Of a DNA stretch of 64,000 bases, positions 29,230 to 37,794 are shown one piece after another. Made by a program: the position numbers and the translations under genes. The notes under the pieces were generated by a model. The model had not been told where the DNA came from and did no database searches. It saw only the letters and a list, made by a program, of their open reading frames with translations. Positions within the stretch are counted from its first letter, which is position 1, and each line of letters starts with the position of its first letter. The stretch comes from Rhodocyclaceae bacterium. Lineage in GTDB: Bacteria > Pseudomonadota > Gammaproteobacteria > Burkholderiales > Rhodocyclaceae. The DNA lies in NCBI GenBank assembly GCA_016791115.1, contig JAEUNL010000035.1:1-64000 (forward strand), given 5' to 3'.

Positions 29230-31014
29230 ATGCCAGACGTGACCAACCAACCGCCATCGGAGATTGCCCGCGAGGCCTTGCGCCGCCTCGCATTGCGTCG
29301 CATTCCACCGACGCCCGACAACTACCGCACGCTATTTAACGAAATAGCCGGTTTGACAATCGAAGAGGCTTTCCCGGAAAGGGCAATGCGCGCCATCGCT
29401 GCAGCGCTGCCGAGACGAAACCAGGAACAGGCGCGCTTCGCACGGACCTTCGAAACCGGTGTCGAGGAAAAAACCTGGACCGGATTACGTAAAGCCTTGC
29501 TCGAGATCGCTGAACAGCGGAACGCCAGCCAGATCAACTGGGCGACACTGATACGCGACTTGCTCCAGCAGTGGGAACGCCAACACCCCGGGTTTACTCC
29601 GGCACGCAAACGCCAACAACTCGATTATGTGCTCGAGGCCTCGTCCCACGACGCGGAGCAACTCTACACACGTTTGAGCGCCGTGCTTCGCGGCTGGGGC
29701 GAAGGCAGTGCCAACGGCGCCGCCACGACCGACGGTGGGGGTCAGCCAACCGCAGGCGGAGCTTCACCGGCGGCTCCGACGACCAGTGGCTCGGCCAGCG
29801 AAGTCAGGCAAACGGGGGAACACGCGGAACTCAAGCTCGCCATAGCGGACCTGCTCGATGACTGTGGCGGCCTGCTGCTGGACGCGCCACGACTGGCCTT
29901 CGAAGCGCGCGCGGTGGCGGCATCCTTGCGCGATGCAACAAGTGAAACCGAACGCAATCTCGCTGAGAGCCGGCTGCGCGCCTTCATCGGCAAGCTGCGC
30001 TGGGCAGCGTCGGATGCCGAAGATTCACGACGAGGCCTGCTCGGCCTGCTGCACCTGATGCTCTCCAGCCTGGGAGGGCTGGTAGACGACGACCAGTGGG
30101 TTCAGGGACAGGTCGCCGTCGTTCAGGACATCATTTCCCGTCCACTGAGCCAGAACGTCCTGGAGGACGCCGAACGCCGCCTTACCGATCTCATTGGACG
30201 TCAGAACGAACTGAAATCACGACTCGATGAGCAGCAGGAACATCTCAAGAGCATGCTCGCCGGGTTCGTCGATCACGTGGCACACCTCTCGCACTCGACA
30301 TCGGGTTTTCACGACTCCATCCAACAGGCGGCGGTAAAAATCAGCTCGGCAAAGAACATCAGCGAACTGTCGGACGTCATTGCCGAAGTCGTGCGTGAAA
30401 CGCGCACAATGCAGCAGAGTGCGGCGCGATCGCGTGACGACATGCGTGACATGCGCGACAAGGCCGATGAAGCCGAGCGCGAGATAGAACGTCTGCGAGC
30501 GGAACTCACGGAGACCAGCAAGCTGGTGCGCCATGATCAGCTGACGGGCGCCCTTAACCGCAAGGGAATGCAGGAAACGCTCGAGAAGGAGGTCGCGAGA
30601 ATGCGTCGCCGCGAGGCGACGATGTGCATCGCGCTCATCGACGTCGACAACTTCAAGGACCTCAACGATTCACTGGGACACCAAGCGGGCGACAAGGCGC
30701 TTGTCCATCTCGCAAACGTGATCCGCGAGACCATACGTCCGCAGGATTCTCTTGCCCGTTATGGCGGCGAAGAGTTCCTCGTCATGCTGCCGGACACACG
30801 ACTCGAGGACGGCGTCGCGGCAATCACGCGCCTTCAGCGCGCGCTGACACGAAAATTCTTCCTGCATGAAACCGAGCAGAAACTGATTACGTTCAGCGCC
30901 GGCGTTGCACAGGTCTATCTCGAAGAACCGGTCGACGCCGCCGTCGCCCGATCGGATCGAGCAATGTATCAGGCCAAACGCGCCGGCAAGAATCGCGTCA
31001 TCGCCGCTCCCTGA
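29230..31014 (+). CDS. Diguanylate cyclase (GGDEF protein)
   Basis: 594 residues. The C-terminal GGDEF domain (about 430-594) has the active-site RYGGEEFLVMLP and the product-inhibition site RPQD exactly five residues before GGEEF, so it should make cyclic di-GMP and be feedback-inhibited. No membrane segment. The N-terminal 400 residues form a helical region of unknown type, starting EIAREALRRLALRRIPPTPD, with an Ala/Gly/Thr-rich linker near 160-195 and coiled coils ahead of the GGDEF domain. It lies 119 bases after the LuxR-type regulator and just before the flagellin-modification-like cassette, consistent with a role in motile/sessile switching. Confidence 0.92.
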   Translation: MPDVTNQPPSEIAREALRRLALRRIPPTPDNYRTLFNEIAGLTIEEAFPERAMRAIAAALPRRNQEQARFARTFETGVEEKTWTGLRKALLEIAEQRNASQINWATLIRDLLQQWERQHPGFTPARKRQQLDYVLEASSHDAEQLYTRLSAVLRGWGEGSANGAATTDGGGQPTAGGASPAAPTTSGSASEVRQTGEHAELKLAIADLLDDCGGLLLDAPRLAFEARAVAASLRDATSETERNLAESRLRAFIGKLRWAASDAEDSRRGLLGLLHLMLSSLGGLVDDDQWVQGQVAVVQDIISRPLSQNVLEDAERRLTDLIGRQNELKSRLDEQQEHLKSMLAGFVDHVAHLSHSTSGFHDSIQQAAVKISSAKNISELSDVIAEVVRETRTMQQSAARSRDDMRDMRDKADEAEREIERLRAELTETSKLVRHDQLTGALNRKGMQETLEKEVARMRRREATMCIALIDVDNFKDLNDSLGHQAGDKALVHLANVIRETIRPQDSLARYGGEEFLVMLPDTRLEDGVAAITRLQRALTRKFFLHETEQKLITFSAGVAQVYLEEPVDAAVARSDRAMYQAKRAGKNRVIAAP

Positions 31015-31051
31015 TTCGACAAGCAGCGCCAGCTGCCGTAAGGGAGGAGAC

Positions 31052-31066
31052 GCCCCCCTCGGGGGC
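31052..31066. terminator. Hairpin between convergent genes
   Basis: gccccc-cct-gggggc type stem (31052-31066, 6 bp) between the diguanylate cyclase gene and the convergent TPR gene. No T tract, so a modest terminator at best. Confidence 0.45.
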
Positions 31067-31082
31067 AATCACCGCAAAGTCT

Positions 31083-32867
31083 TCAATTCCCGCCGCAAGC
31101 CGCGCCCAAGGACTCAGCATCGAAGAAAGCGGAGAGCAAAGCCACGTCGCGCAGATCCTTCTCTCTTCTTTGATGCTGCTTTCGCGTCAGTACAATGCCC
31201 GGATCCGCGAATCTCATGCCGCGAACGTGGAACTGGCACTCCTTGCGCGCGATCAAGTCGTCGTCGGTAAGCGCAGGTGACGACGAGAACGAACGCGGGT
31301 AATTGAAGGATACGACGTCAAGCCGTTCGGTCAGGTGTGTCACCCCGCCGTCGAAATGGCGGAATCGCAGGTCGCTTCGTAAAGTGAAATCGATGTCATC
31401 GGCCTCTCTCAGCCCGAGCGCATCGAGCACCGAAGACCCGACCACGCAACAGTCCGCAGGATCAATTCCCTTGCGGCGCGTTTCTTCGTTCATCTCGACC
31501 AGCATGTCCAGAAATCCCGGCCGCAAGCGCCTGCGCCGTTGCAGGCGCCGCAAGTTGTTCTCGCTTGCGAATATGTTCATCAGATGACAGGTCTCGTGTG
31601 CCGACTCGCTGACGTGCAGCGTGGTGAAGTGATCAACCGGCGAGAACGCAGCAAACGCTTCGCGGAGTTCAGTCTTCATTGCCCTCGGCAATGTTGCATC
31701 GCTGTCGAACGGCCTCTCGCAGAACACGATCCTTACCCGCGGCGGATGTCCGGCCAGAAGATCGACCTTGCGCTCGATGTTCGCACCGGTACGGGGGCCC
31801 CAATCCAGGCTGTAGATATCGTGGACGAGCTCCTCGAAAGCCTCGCGCGGAAGTTCCACGGTGCGCGAGTCGACCACCGGCATTTGCGCGTTTATGCGGC
31901 GCTCCATCTCGGGCCATTGCGCCTCGACGGGACTCCACAGCAAGGTCACACAGAAATGTTCGGGCTTGATGCTCGCCAGCGTCCTCAGCAGAAGGTTGCG
32001 ATCCTCCCGCATGTAGCCATGCTGACGAAACCACTCCATGTCCCAGAGTCCCCCCGGCATCGGTGCCGAAGTGATCGCGATGTCGCATCCCACTGCGAGC
32101 GCTGTCGCAATTCTGTGAGCGCCGTTGAGTGGAAGTCCATCCTCGCTCGAGAGCGGAACAGGGTAGTCGGGATCGAATCCTTTCGCGGCCATGGAATCGA
32201 TCAGGGCATCGAACTGCCCCTGGAACTCCTGCATTGATCCCTTGCGCCCCTCGTCCCCGGGCTCCTGTCCGCCCGTCCGAAGGTGGATGTGCTGCGTGTA
32301 ATGCCTTTCAGCGTCGACGCCGTCGCCCCCCGAAACCAGTCCGAGGCGTTGTCTCGCATAAAGGTATTTCACGATGATGTCCAGCCTTTGACCCAGCAGA
32401 AGGGCGCGTGGATCGATCACCAGAACGCCACGATCGATCGAAGGCCGTCCGAGCAGTACATCGAGATCGCTTCGCGCCGCCAGAGCAAGATCCGGTGCGC
32501 GTCTGTGGAAGTCCTGATCGTCGAGCAACGAGCGCAGCACGCGCATCGCCTCGTCGTTCTGGTTTCCCATGCGCATTGCCGACGCAATCGCATAACGCGC
32601 TGCATCGTGCGTCGGCTCGAGCGCGAGGGCGCGGCGATTCCAGCGCATGGCATCATCAACGTTGCCAGACTGCACTGCGAGCGCCCCAAGGTCCGCGAGC
32701 GTATCCGGATCCAGCGGATTCGCATCGAGGGCGAGTTCGAAATAGCGCTGCGCCTGCGCGACGTCGCCGCTCGCGTAGGCTTCGAGCGCTCGTTGGCGCA
32801 AGGCGGCCCCATCGGATTTGGAAAGGATCGAGAAGGCCTTCGCGTCGGCTACGTTCATCGCGGACAT
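31083..32867 (-). CDS. TPR protein with ParB-like and nucleotidyltransferase-like segments, unknown function
   Basis: 594 residues. Residues about 22-110 are tetratricopeptide repeats. Around 235-262 is a ParB/Srx-like segment with NGAHRIATALAVG (DGxHR-type phosphate loop). Around 472-500 is VVGSSVLDALGLREADDIDF, matching the G-S...D-x-D pattern of minimal nucleotidyltransferases. No signal peptide. An ATG at 32858 (MNVADAK) with AAGGA upstream is an equally good start. Last gene of a four-gene minus-strand cluster that begins upstream of fliC. Domain assignments are by motif only; I know of no named family for the whole protein. Confidence 0.7.
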   Translation of the reverse strand: MSAMNVADAKAFSILSKSDGAALRQRALEAYASGDVAQAQRYFELALDANPLDPDTLADLGALAVQSGNVDDAMRWNRRALALEPTHDAARYAIASAMRMGNQNDEAMRVLRSLLDDQDFHRRAPDLALAARSDLDVLLGRPSIDRGVLVIDPRALLLGQRLDIIVKYLYARQRLGLVSGGDGVDAERHYTQHIHLRTGGQEPGDEGRKGSMQEFQGQFDALIDSMAAKGFDPDYPVPLSSEDGLPLNGAHRIATALAVGCDIAITSAPMPGGLWDMEWFRQHGYMREDRNLLLRTLASIKPEHFCVTLLWSPVEAQWPEMERRINAQMPVVDSRTVELPREAFEELVHDIYSLDWGPRTGANIERKVDLLAGHPPRVRIVFCERPFDSDATLPRAMKTELREAFAAFSPVDHFTTLHVSESAHETCHLMNIFASENNLRRLQRRRRLRPGFLDMLVEMNEETRRKGIDPADCCVVGSSVLDALGLREADDIDFTLRSDLRFRHFDGGVTHLTERLDVVSFNYPRSFSSSPALTDDDLIARKECQFHVRGMRFADPGIVLTRKQHQRREKDLRDVALLSAFFDAESLGAACGGN

Positions 32868-32888
32868 CCTTGGTAATCCTGACTTTCG

Positions 32889-34013
32889 TCAGGGCAGATC
32901 CTGGGCGACAACTGCATCGACTTCGCCAAAGTTCCAGTCGGCGTTGAGGGAACGCCGGATTCGATTCGCCCGGTACGGGAGTTCGCGCAACGGGCCATCG
33001 GACACCGGCAAAACCCTTTCAAGGACGGCGCCCCAGAATCGCGGCCAGAGCCATTCATGCTCAACAGGAACCGGTGTACTCAGACCGAAGCGCTCGTCCG
33101 CGTTGCCGCCATCCGTGCGGTACAACGGCTCGTGAAGACATCTGCCCGTCTTGCCGAAATACGGCGCCTCGGCGCACGTTCCCGAGCTGATTGCATACAC
33201 GGCCCCGATCTGCGGCTGCGACACCAGCCAATAGTAGTTGGAGGAGACATGCTGAAACGACTTGAAGCGCCGGACGACCGCAGCAGAATTGCCGAACCGG
33301 TCTTCGTAAGGATGGGGTTTGTATAGAACACGCGGATGACGTTCCGCAATCTCGAACAGGGCCTCGAGAAAGTCTCCGAAACCCAGTATCCGCCCCCGCG
33401 ATCGGTCGATCAGCGCCTTGTCGCTTCCGACCTGGCCGATCAGCAGCGCACTATCCTGCGGCGCGTCAAGGGGCGGGCGCCACGCCATCTTGGCGCTGAT
33501 CAGCCCGGCCTGAGCGCGGGCCAGTTCCACGTCGTACTCGAAGTCAGTCAGTGCGTTGGCCATTCCCGCATGATTGCTGCGCCAGGCATTCAACAGATCA
33601 TCCAGGAATCGGATCGGATGGCCGATCGTGTCTAGCAACGGTATGCCCAATCGGGTCAGCGCAGCGGCCACACAGGGCGTCGTTTCACAGCCGATTACCA
33701 GGGCATCGCGATAGGCCGATTCGATCAGCGCCTCCGCCGCCGCAGGCAGGGCATCGGCGTAGTGCAGACGCGCCCATCCGGCGATATCCGGCGCAAGGTC
33801 GACGGACCGGTAGAACGCCCCTGCGTCGAAGCCCTCTCCCCAGGAAACCCAGGAAACCGGCAGAGACGTCACTTGCGAGAGCGGCCAGGCGAGCAGGCGG
33901 TACAACCACTGTACGTTGGGACGCGATGCCGGATCGCCGGGACGATCCGCGCGTGGCCGCAGTACGTCGCCGGTTATGACGATGCGCCGGATCGGTGCCG
34001 TGGATTCCAGCAT
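32889..34013 (-). CDS. Capsule-type glycosyltransferase-like protein
   Basis: 374 residues. In the C-terminal half VLYKPHPYEDRFG (KPHP at 232-235) is followed by QPQIGAVYAISSGTCAEAPYFGK, the arrangement seen in KpsC/KpsS-like and CDP-glycerol-type GT-B transferases, where the His and the SSGT..E segment contact the nucleotide-activated donor. The N-terminal half has no recognisable motif. No membrane segment. Gaps are 3 bases to the methyltransferase gene and 21 bases to the TPR gene, so co-translation is likely. Donor and acceptor cannot be inferred. Confidence 0.6.
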   Translation of the reverse strand: MLESTAPIRRIVITGDVLRPRADRPGDPASRPNVQWLYRLLAWPLSQVTSLPVSWVSWGEGFDAGAFYRSVDLAPDIAGWARLHYADALPAAAEALIESAYRDALVIGCETTPCVAAALTRLGIPLLDTIGHPIRFLDDLLNAWRSNHAGMANALTDFEYDVELARAQAGLISAKMAWRPPLDAPQDSALLIGQVGSDKALIDRSRGRILGFGDFLEALFEIAERHPRVLYKPHPYEDRFGNSAAVVRRFKSFQHVSSNYYWLVSQPQIGAVYAISSGTCAEAPYFGKTGRCLHEPLYRTDGGNADERFGLSTPVPVEHEWLWPRFWGAVLERVLPVSDGPLRELPYRANRIRRSLNADWNFGEVDAVVAQDLP

Positions 34014-34016
34014 GGA

Positions 34017-34847
34017 TCAAACGCAGGCTGTCGCCTGCTTCTCCTCTGCCGCATCCTGAAGCTCGATGACTTTCAGGTAGTTTGCAAGCCGGTTGGATTC
34101 CAGCCGCTTGAGCAGGGCATTCTCGTGCAGGGGCGCCAACAGGTTCGCCAATCCCTGTGCCGCAGGATGGTCCCGGCTGAACAGGATGCCAAGTCCGAAC
34201 ACCCCGGGCACGAACGCCCAGAAGAACTCATCAGGGTGTGCGCCGAAGAAATCCTCGATGGCGGTCAACACGCCGTTTCGCGGCCCGCCTTCCCGCATGG
34301 CGACGGCGAACGCGCCGCAACCACGGAAACCGCCCTTGATCGCATGCGGATTGTCGAGCGTGACGCCGTGATCCCATGAATGGTTCTGTCGGAACTCGCC
34401 TGGAATGCGATCCGGCGCATAGTAGAGGTCGCGCCTCGCCCATGGCCATCCGGCGTCGTGGAGAAACACGAGCAGAGGTCTTGCCGCCATCCGCTGGACT
34501 TCATGAATCGCGGCGAGCTCGTGGTAGACCGTGTACCAGTTGTGATCGCCGTCGACAAACCATGCGTCCTGCGGTTGGACCGTGGGTATTGCCTCCAGGC
34601 TCGGACGCTTCACATGGCATACATGCTTCGAATGGCTCGCCAGCCAGCCATGAAAAGCCGGGCTGGGAGCAGGATCGATCGACGTCAGGAAGCCGCCATT
34701 TCCCTCGAGCCAGCCTGCAAGTATCTCGCTGTTGCCGCCGTGCTCGGCACCAATCTCGCATACCCGTCTGGCGTTGCACAATTCGAGCGCAGGCAACGTG
34801 ACATTCGCGAACTCCGCGAGAGAATGAATCAGCAATGGTTGGGACAT
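34017..34847 (-). CDS. Class I SAM-dependent methyltransferase (Methyltransf_24 type)
   Basis: 276 residues. The SAM motif I is VCEIGAEHGGNSE (about 29-41), acidic strand-2 end SIDPAPSP, and motif IV DAWFVDGDHNWYTVYHE, whose DGDH..Y pattern is typical of the cephalosporin-hydroxylase/Methyltransf_24 group that acts on sugars and other small acceptors. The start MSQPLLIHSL has AGGGA upstream; a longer frame overlaps only spacer. In a cassette with glycosyltransferase-like and HAD proteins, an O- or N-methylation of a glycan is a reasonable guess. Confidence 0.75.
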   Translation of the reverse strand: MSQPLLIHSLAEFANVTLPALELCNARRVCEIGAEHGGNSEILAGWLEGNGGFLTSIDPAPSPAFHGWLASHSKHVCHVKRPSLEAIPTVQPQDAWFVDGDHNWYTVYHELAAIHEVQRMAARPLLVFLHDAGWPWARRDLYYAPDRIPGEFRQNHSWDHGVTLDNPHAIKGGFRGCGAFAVAMREGGPRNGVLTAIEDFFGAHPDEFFWAFVPGVFGLGILFSRDHPAAQGLANLLAPLHENALLKRLESNRLANYLKVIELQDAAEEKQATACV

Positions 34848-34901
34848 TTTTTCCCTTTCGCAATCTTGAAGATCGAATCTCGGCTGGAAGCGCACGCTCC
34901 G

Positions 34902-37373
34902 TCACACCTCGACTGTTGCCGCCTCGCCTGCCACTTCACCTTGCCCGCGCGGCTCCGACTCCCTCGCCTCGAGCGGTCGAAACACAACGACACAAGCCAT
35001 GCGCATGTCCGGACGAGTGACCTTCTTGCTTGTCACTTTCACGAAGACGAATCCCGTTTCATCAGGGCACTCGACAAGACTCGCCCCCCGCCGCTCGACG
35101 TTCTCGAACGACAGGGCGGACATGAGGCTCACACCGTCGTTCTCGTCCAGGTTGTCCATGACCTTCTGTACCGGCACCAGGCTGATACGCTCGAGCTGGA
35201 CCCAACTCCAGTGGTGGCCGAACATCAGCCCGAGGTCCGTGTCACAGGGCCCGACGCCGATGGCAGCCATCAGGAATCCTTCGTTGGTCATGTGTAGCTC
35301 GACGTTCTGCGTCGATAGATCCATGCCACGCGAAACCATGACTGGCATGGACAGTTCGCATTCGCCGAAATCCCTCGCACGCAGATCCAGGCCGAATCGC
35401 TCCTGGGAAAGCAAGGTGAGCGGAAGATGGATCCCATGAGGACGGAGCTCCATCGGCAATGTCTGACGCTTGCTGCCATTCAGGTACATCAGGCCCCGGC
35501 GCCGCAGCCCGACCGTGGCCTGCTGCGGGTCGAACAACCGGAGCAGATCCTTGGTCCCTAGATTGACGTCGTGGTGGAAATCGTTCAGTACCGTGACTTC
35601 CTCCCGCGTCGGCAGAAATAGGAATCGCCCGAGTAGTGCAGCGCCGCAGTCGCGCACCGCCTCGGGACGATTCCACCCGCGATTCGGGTTTCCGTTCAGT
35701 GCCTTGTCGACGAATTCCAGTGCCGCCATCTGGATTTCGTCGCGCAGCGAATCCTGGTGATCGCTCAACTCGCCGGTACGGCGCACGGGTTTGCCATCCT
35801 CGGAGTAGTCGACGACGCTTTGCAGGTCACAAGTACACAACTGCTCGAGCATGGCGATGTGATTGACCAGCGACTGCACGCTCCGCGGATCCATCCCGCG
35901 CCGGTCCAGCCATCCCCGTTTGTCGGTCAAAGCGGTGTGGACATCTCGCAGAAGCAGGTAGGCGCCCTGCACCTTGACCTTGAGGTCCTGCTCCATGGCC
36001 GGCTGCACCTTGCTTTGCACGGTTCCCGCATAGCCAAGGTCGACAAACACGACGGTCTCGCCCTCCTTCACACCTACCGTGCTTCTCAGGTAGTTCATCA
36101 TGCGGCGCCGATAGGCGGCGCTCGCGGTGCGAATCTGCCGCATGGTCTGCTGTTCGCGCAGCCTCTTGGCAAATACCTGCCAGCCGTTCGGACGACTCCT
36201 GGCTTCCTTGATGAGCGCCGCAGCCGTCTTCGAGGGAAGCAGCAACTGCTTGGACAATGCCTCGTAGCGGTCGCTGGCACCGATGAACGACAGGTACTCA
36301 TTGACGTGCTCCACATCCTCGAATGATGCGGCGTACCCCGAGAAGCGCGAGATCTCCGCATCGCTGTGCGGAATCTCTGCCAACCGCGGATCAACGGCGC
36401 ACAGGCGCTCATAAACCCGATGCGGAAAGAAGCCATCCCGCAGCAGGAACACGAGATGAGGCTTCTCGCCGCGTCGCTTCAACTCCAGCGCCTGCTCTGC
36501 GACCCAGCGCACATAGCCAAGCATGACCGGCCCGAGCATCGTGTAGCCGATGCGCTGGGCCCCGCCCTTGTCGTTGGCGTGTTCCGCCCAGATCGCATGG
36601 CATAGCCCCGGCAGTGGCCGTTCGCGGCGAACTTCGGGAGCCAGCACGCTGGCGGCAGCGCCGTGGAGGCGCATGACTTCGTCGATCTCTTCCGAGAACG
36701 CGCTGAAATGGACTCCGCGGATGCCGGATTTGAGTGCGCCGGCCAAATCGGCGGCAATGTTGTCGCCGACATGAAGGACTTGTTCCGCGCCCTGCCCAAG
36801 CTCGCTCAGCACCTTGCCGAACAAGCCATTGAATTTGGATACGCCGAATCGACTCGAGCAGAACACCTCATCAATCAGCCCGGAAAGCGAATCGACGCAC
36901 AACGCGCTCGACAGAAGCTCGCGCAGCTGTGTTTCATCGAAATACGTGTCACTGACGATGATCACCCGCATTCCCCTGCCCTTCGCCTGCCGGATCAAGC
37001 GAAGCATCGGCTCGAACGCGAAGCAGATCTCCTTCTCGAGACCCAATTCGTCGGCGACCAGTTGCGCAATCTGCCCATCATCCGCACCGGGCGCTGCCGC
37101 GCGGTAGATGTCACCAAGCAGGACTTCGTGACCACCATCGCGCATGTGTCGCGCGGCACGTGCCGCCGACTCGGCCGTGACACGGGCGCGTGCAGTCAGG
37201 CCCAACCGGGCGAAGGTCTGACGCTCCGAAAGTCGATAGAAGGCATCTGTCGGCGTCATGACTTCGCGCCAGACCAACGTATCGAAGCAATCGAGCGAGA
37301 GCACGGTGCGCCCGGCCGCGTGTTCGTCGAGCAGGCGTTCCAGACCGGCAGCATCGCAGGTTATGTGACTCAT
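34902..37373 (-). CDS. HAD-superfamily protein, COG5610-like, with long C-terminal extension
   Basis: 823 residues. The N-terminal 240 residues are a HAD phosphohydrolase: LSLDCFDTLVWR (nucleophile Asp28, with Phe at the usual second-Asp place and Asp31 next), IIVSDTYFDE, SKFNGLFGKVL and LHVGDNIAADLAGA. The middle (about 250-600) has HLVFLLRDGFFPHRVYERL and FVDLGYAGTVQSKVQPAM, which I associate with COG5610 proteins found in glycan-modification loci. The last 200 residues are probably beta-rich and unassigned. First gene of the cassette, 421 bases from fliC and divergent from it. Confidence 0.7.
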   Translation of the reverse strand: MSHITCDAAGLERLLDEHAAGRTVLSLDCFDTLVWREVMTPTDAFYRLSERQTFARLGLTARARVTAESAARAARHMRDGGHEVLLGDIYRAAAPGADDGQIAQLVADELGLEKEICFAFEPMLRLIRQAKGRGMRVIIVSDTYFDETQLRELLSSALCVDSLSGLIDEVFCSSRFGVSKFNGLFGKVLSELGQGAEQVLHVGDNIAADLAGALKSGIRGVHFSAFSEEIDEVMRLHGAAASVLAPEVRRERPLPGLCHAIWAEHANDKGGAQRIGYTMLGPVMLGYVRWVAEQALELKRRGEKPHLVFLLRDGFFPHRVYERLCAVDPRLAEIPHSDAEISRFSGYAASFEDVEHVNEYLSFIGASDRYEALSKQLLLPSKTAAALIKEARSRPNGWQVFAKRLREQQTMRQIRTASAAYRRRMMNYLRSTVGVKEGETVVFVDLGYAGTVQSKVQPAMEQDLKVKVQGAYLLLRDVHTALTDKRGWLDRRGMDPRSVQSLVNHIAMLEQLCTCDLQSVVDYSEDGKPVRRTGELSDHQDSLRDEIQMAALEFVDKALNGNPNRGWNRPEAVRDCGAALLGRFLFLPTREEVTVLNDFHHDVNLGTKDLLRLFDPQQATVGLRRRGLMYLNGSKRQTLPMELRPHGIHLPLTLLSQERFGLDLRARDFGECELSMPVMVSRGMDLSTQNVELHMTNEGFLMAAIGVGPCDTDLGLMFGHHWSWVQLERISLVPVQKVMDNLDENDGVSLMSALSFENVERRGASLVECPDETGFVFVKVTSKKVTRPDMRMACVVVFRPLEARESEPRGQGEVAGEAATVEV

Positions 37374-37794
37374 CGGGTGCTCCTGATTCTTGAATGACGG
37401 TTGCCGACGAAAGTGTCGACAGCAAACCTTGCTTCGATACTCTATGCCTCACCCTCGCGCCATGAAACCGCGATAAGACGGGCGTTCCGGCCGGAATTTG
37501 AGCGTTCGGCGGAACAACATTCCCCGACAATGCGAGACATACGCCACGAATTGAACGGCTAATCCCTCTCAAATCAGGATCGGATCCTAAATTTGCGGTA
37601 CCTGCCGCCGATAACTGCCACAAGCATCTCGCGAGCCACGCAACATGAACGCAACACGTTGAAGACTCGCGCAAATCCTAAAGTTGGACACGGTGCGGAC
37701 GTAAACAGAGTTGTCGGCGACATGCACGCACGCCTGGGGGATAAGGTAGCGGCAATGTTCTCCGGTACATCGCAAGAAAGCTAAGGAGAAACAA
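37374..37794. other. 421-base divergent region between the cassette and fliC
   Basis: Contains the sigma-28 promoter of fliC (37588-37614). A second, weaker -35/-10 pair (TAAAGTT at 37679 with GGACGTAA 11 bases later) lies nearer the gene. No convincing promoter for the leftward cassette was seen. No gene in it. Confidence 0.6.
37588..37614 (+). promoter_or_regulatory. Sigma-28 (FliA) promoter of fliC
   Basis: TAAATTTG (37588-37595), 11 bases, GCCGATAA (37607-37614). The -10 is a perfect match and the -35 matches 6 of 8 with exact spacing to TAAAGTTT-N11-GCCGATAA. It predicts a long leader of about 175 bases before the fliC ATG. Confidence 0.8.

Noticed and set aside
37679..37704. Second sigma-28 promoter for fliC
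   Set aside because: TAAAGTT is present, but the -10 GGACGTAA matches only half of GCCGATAA; kept as a note only, the site at 37588-37614 is much better.
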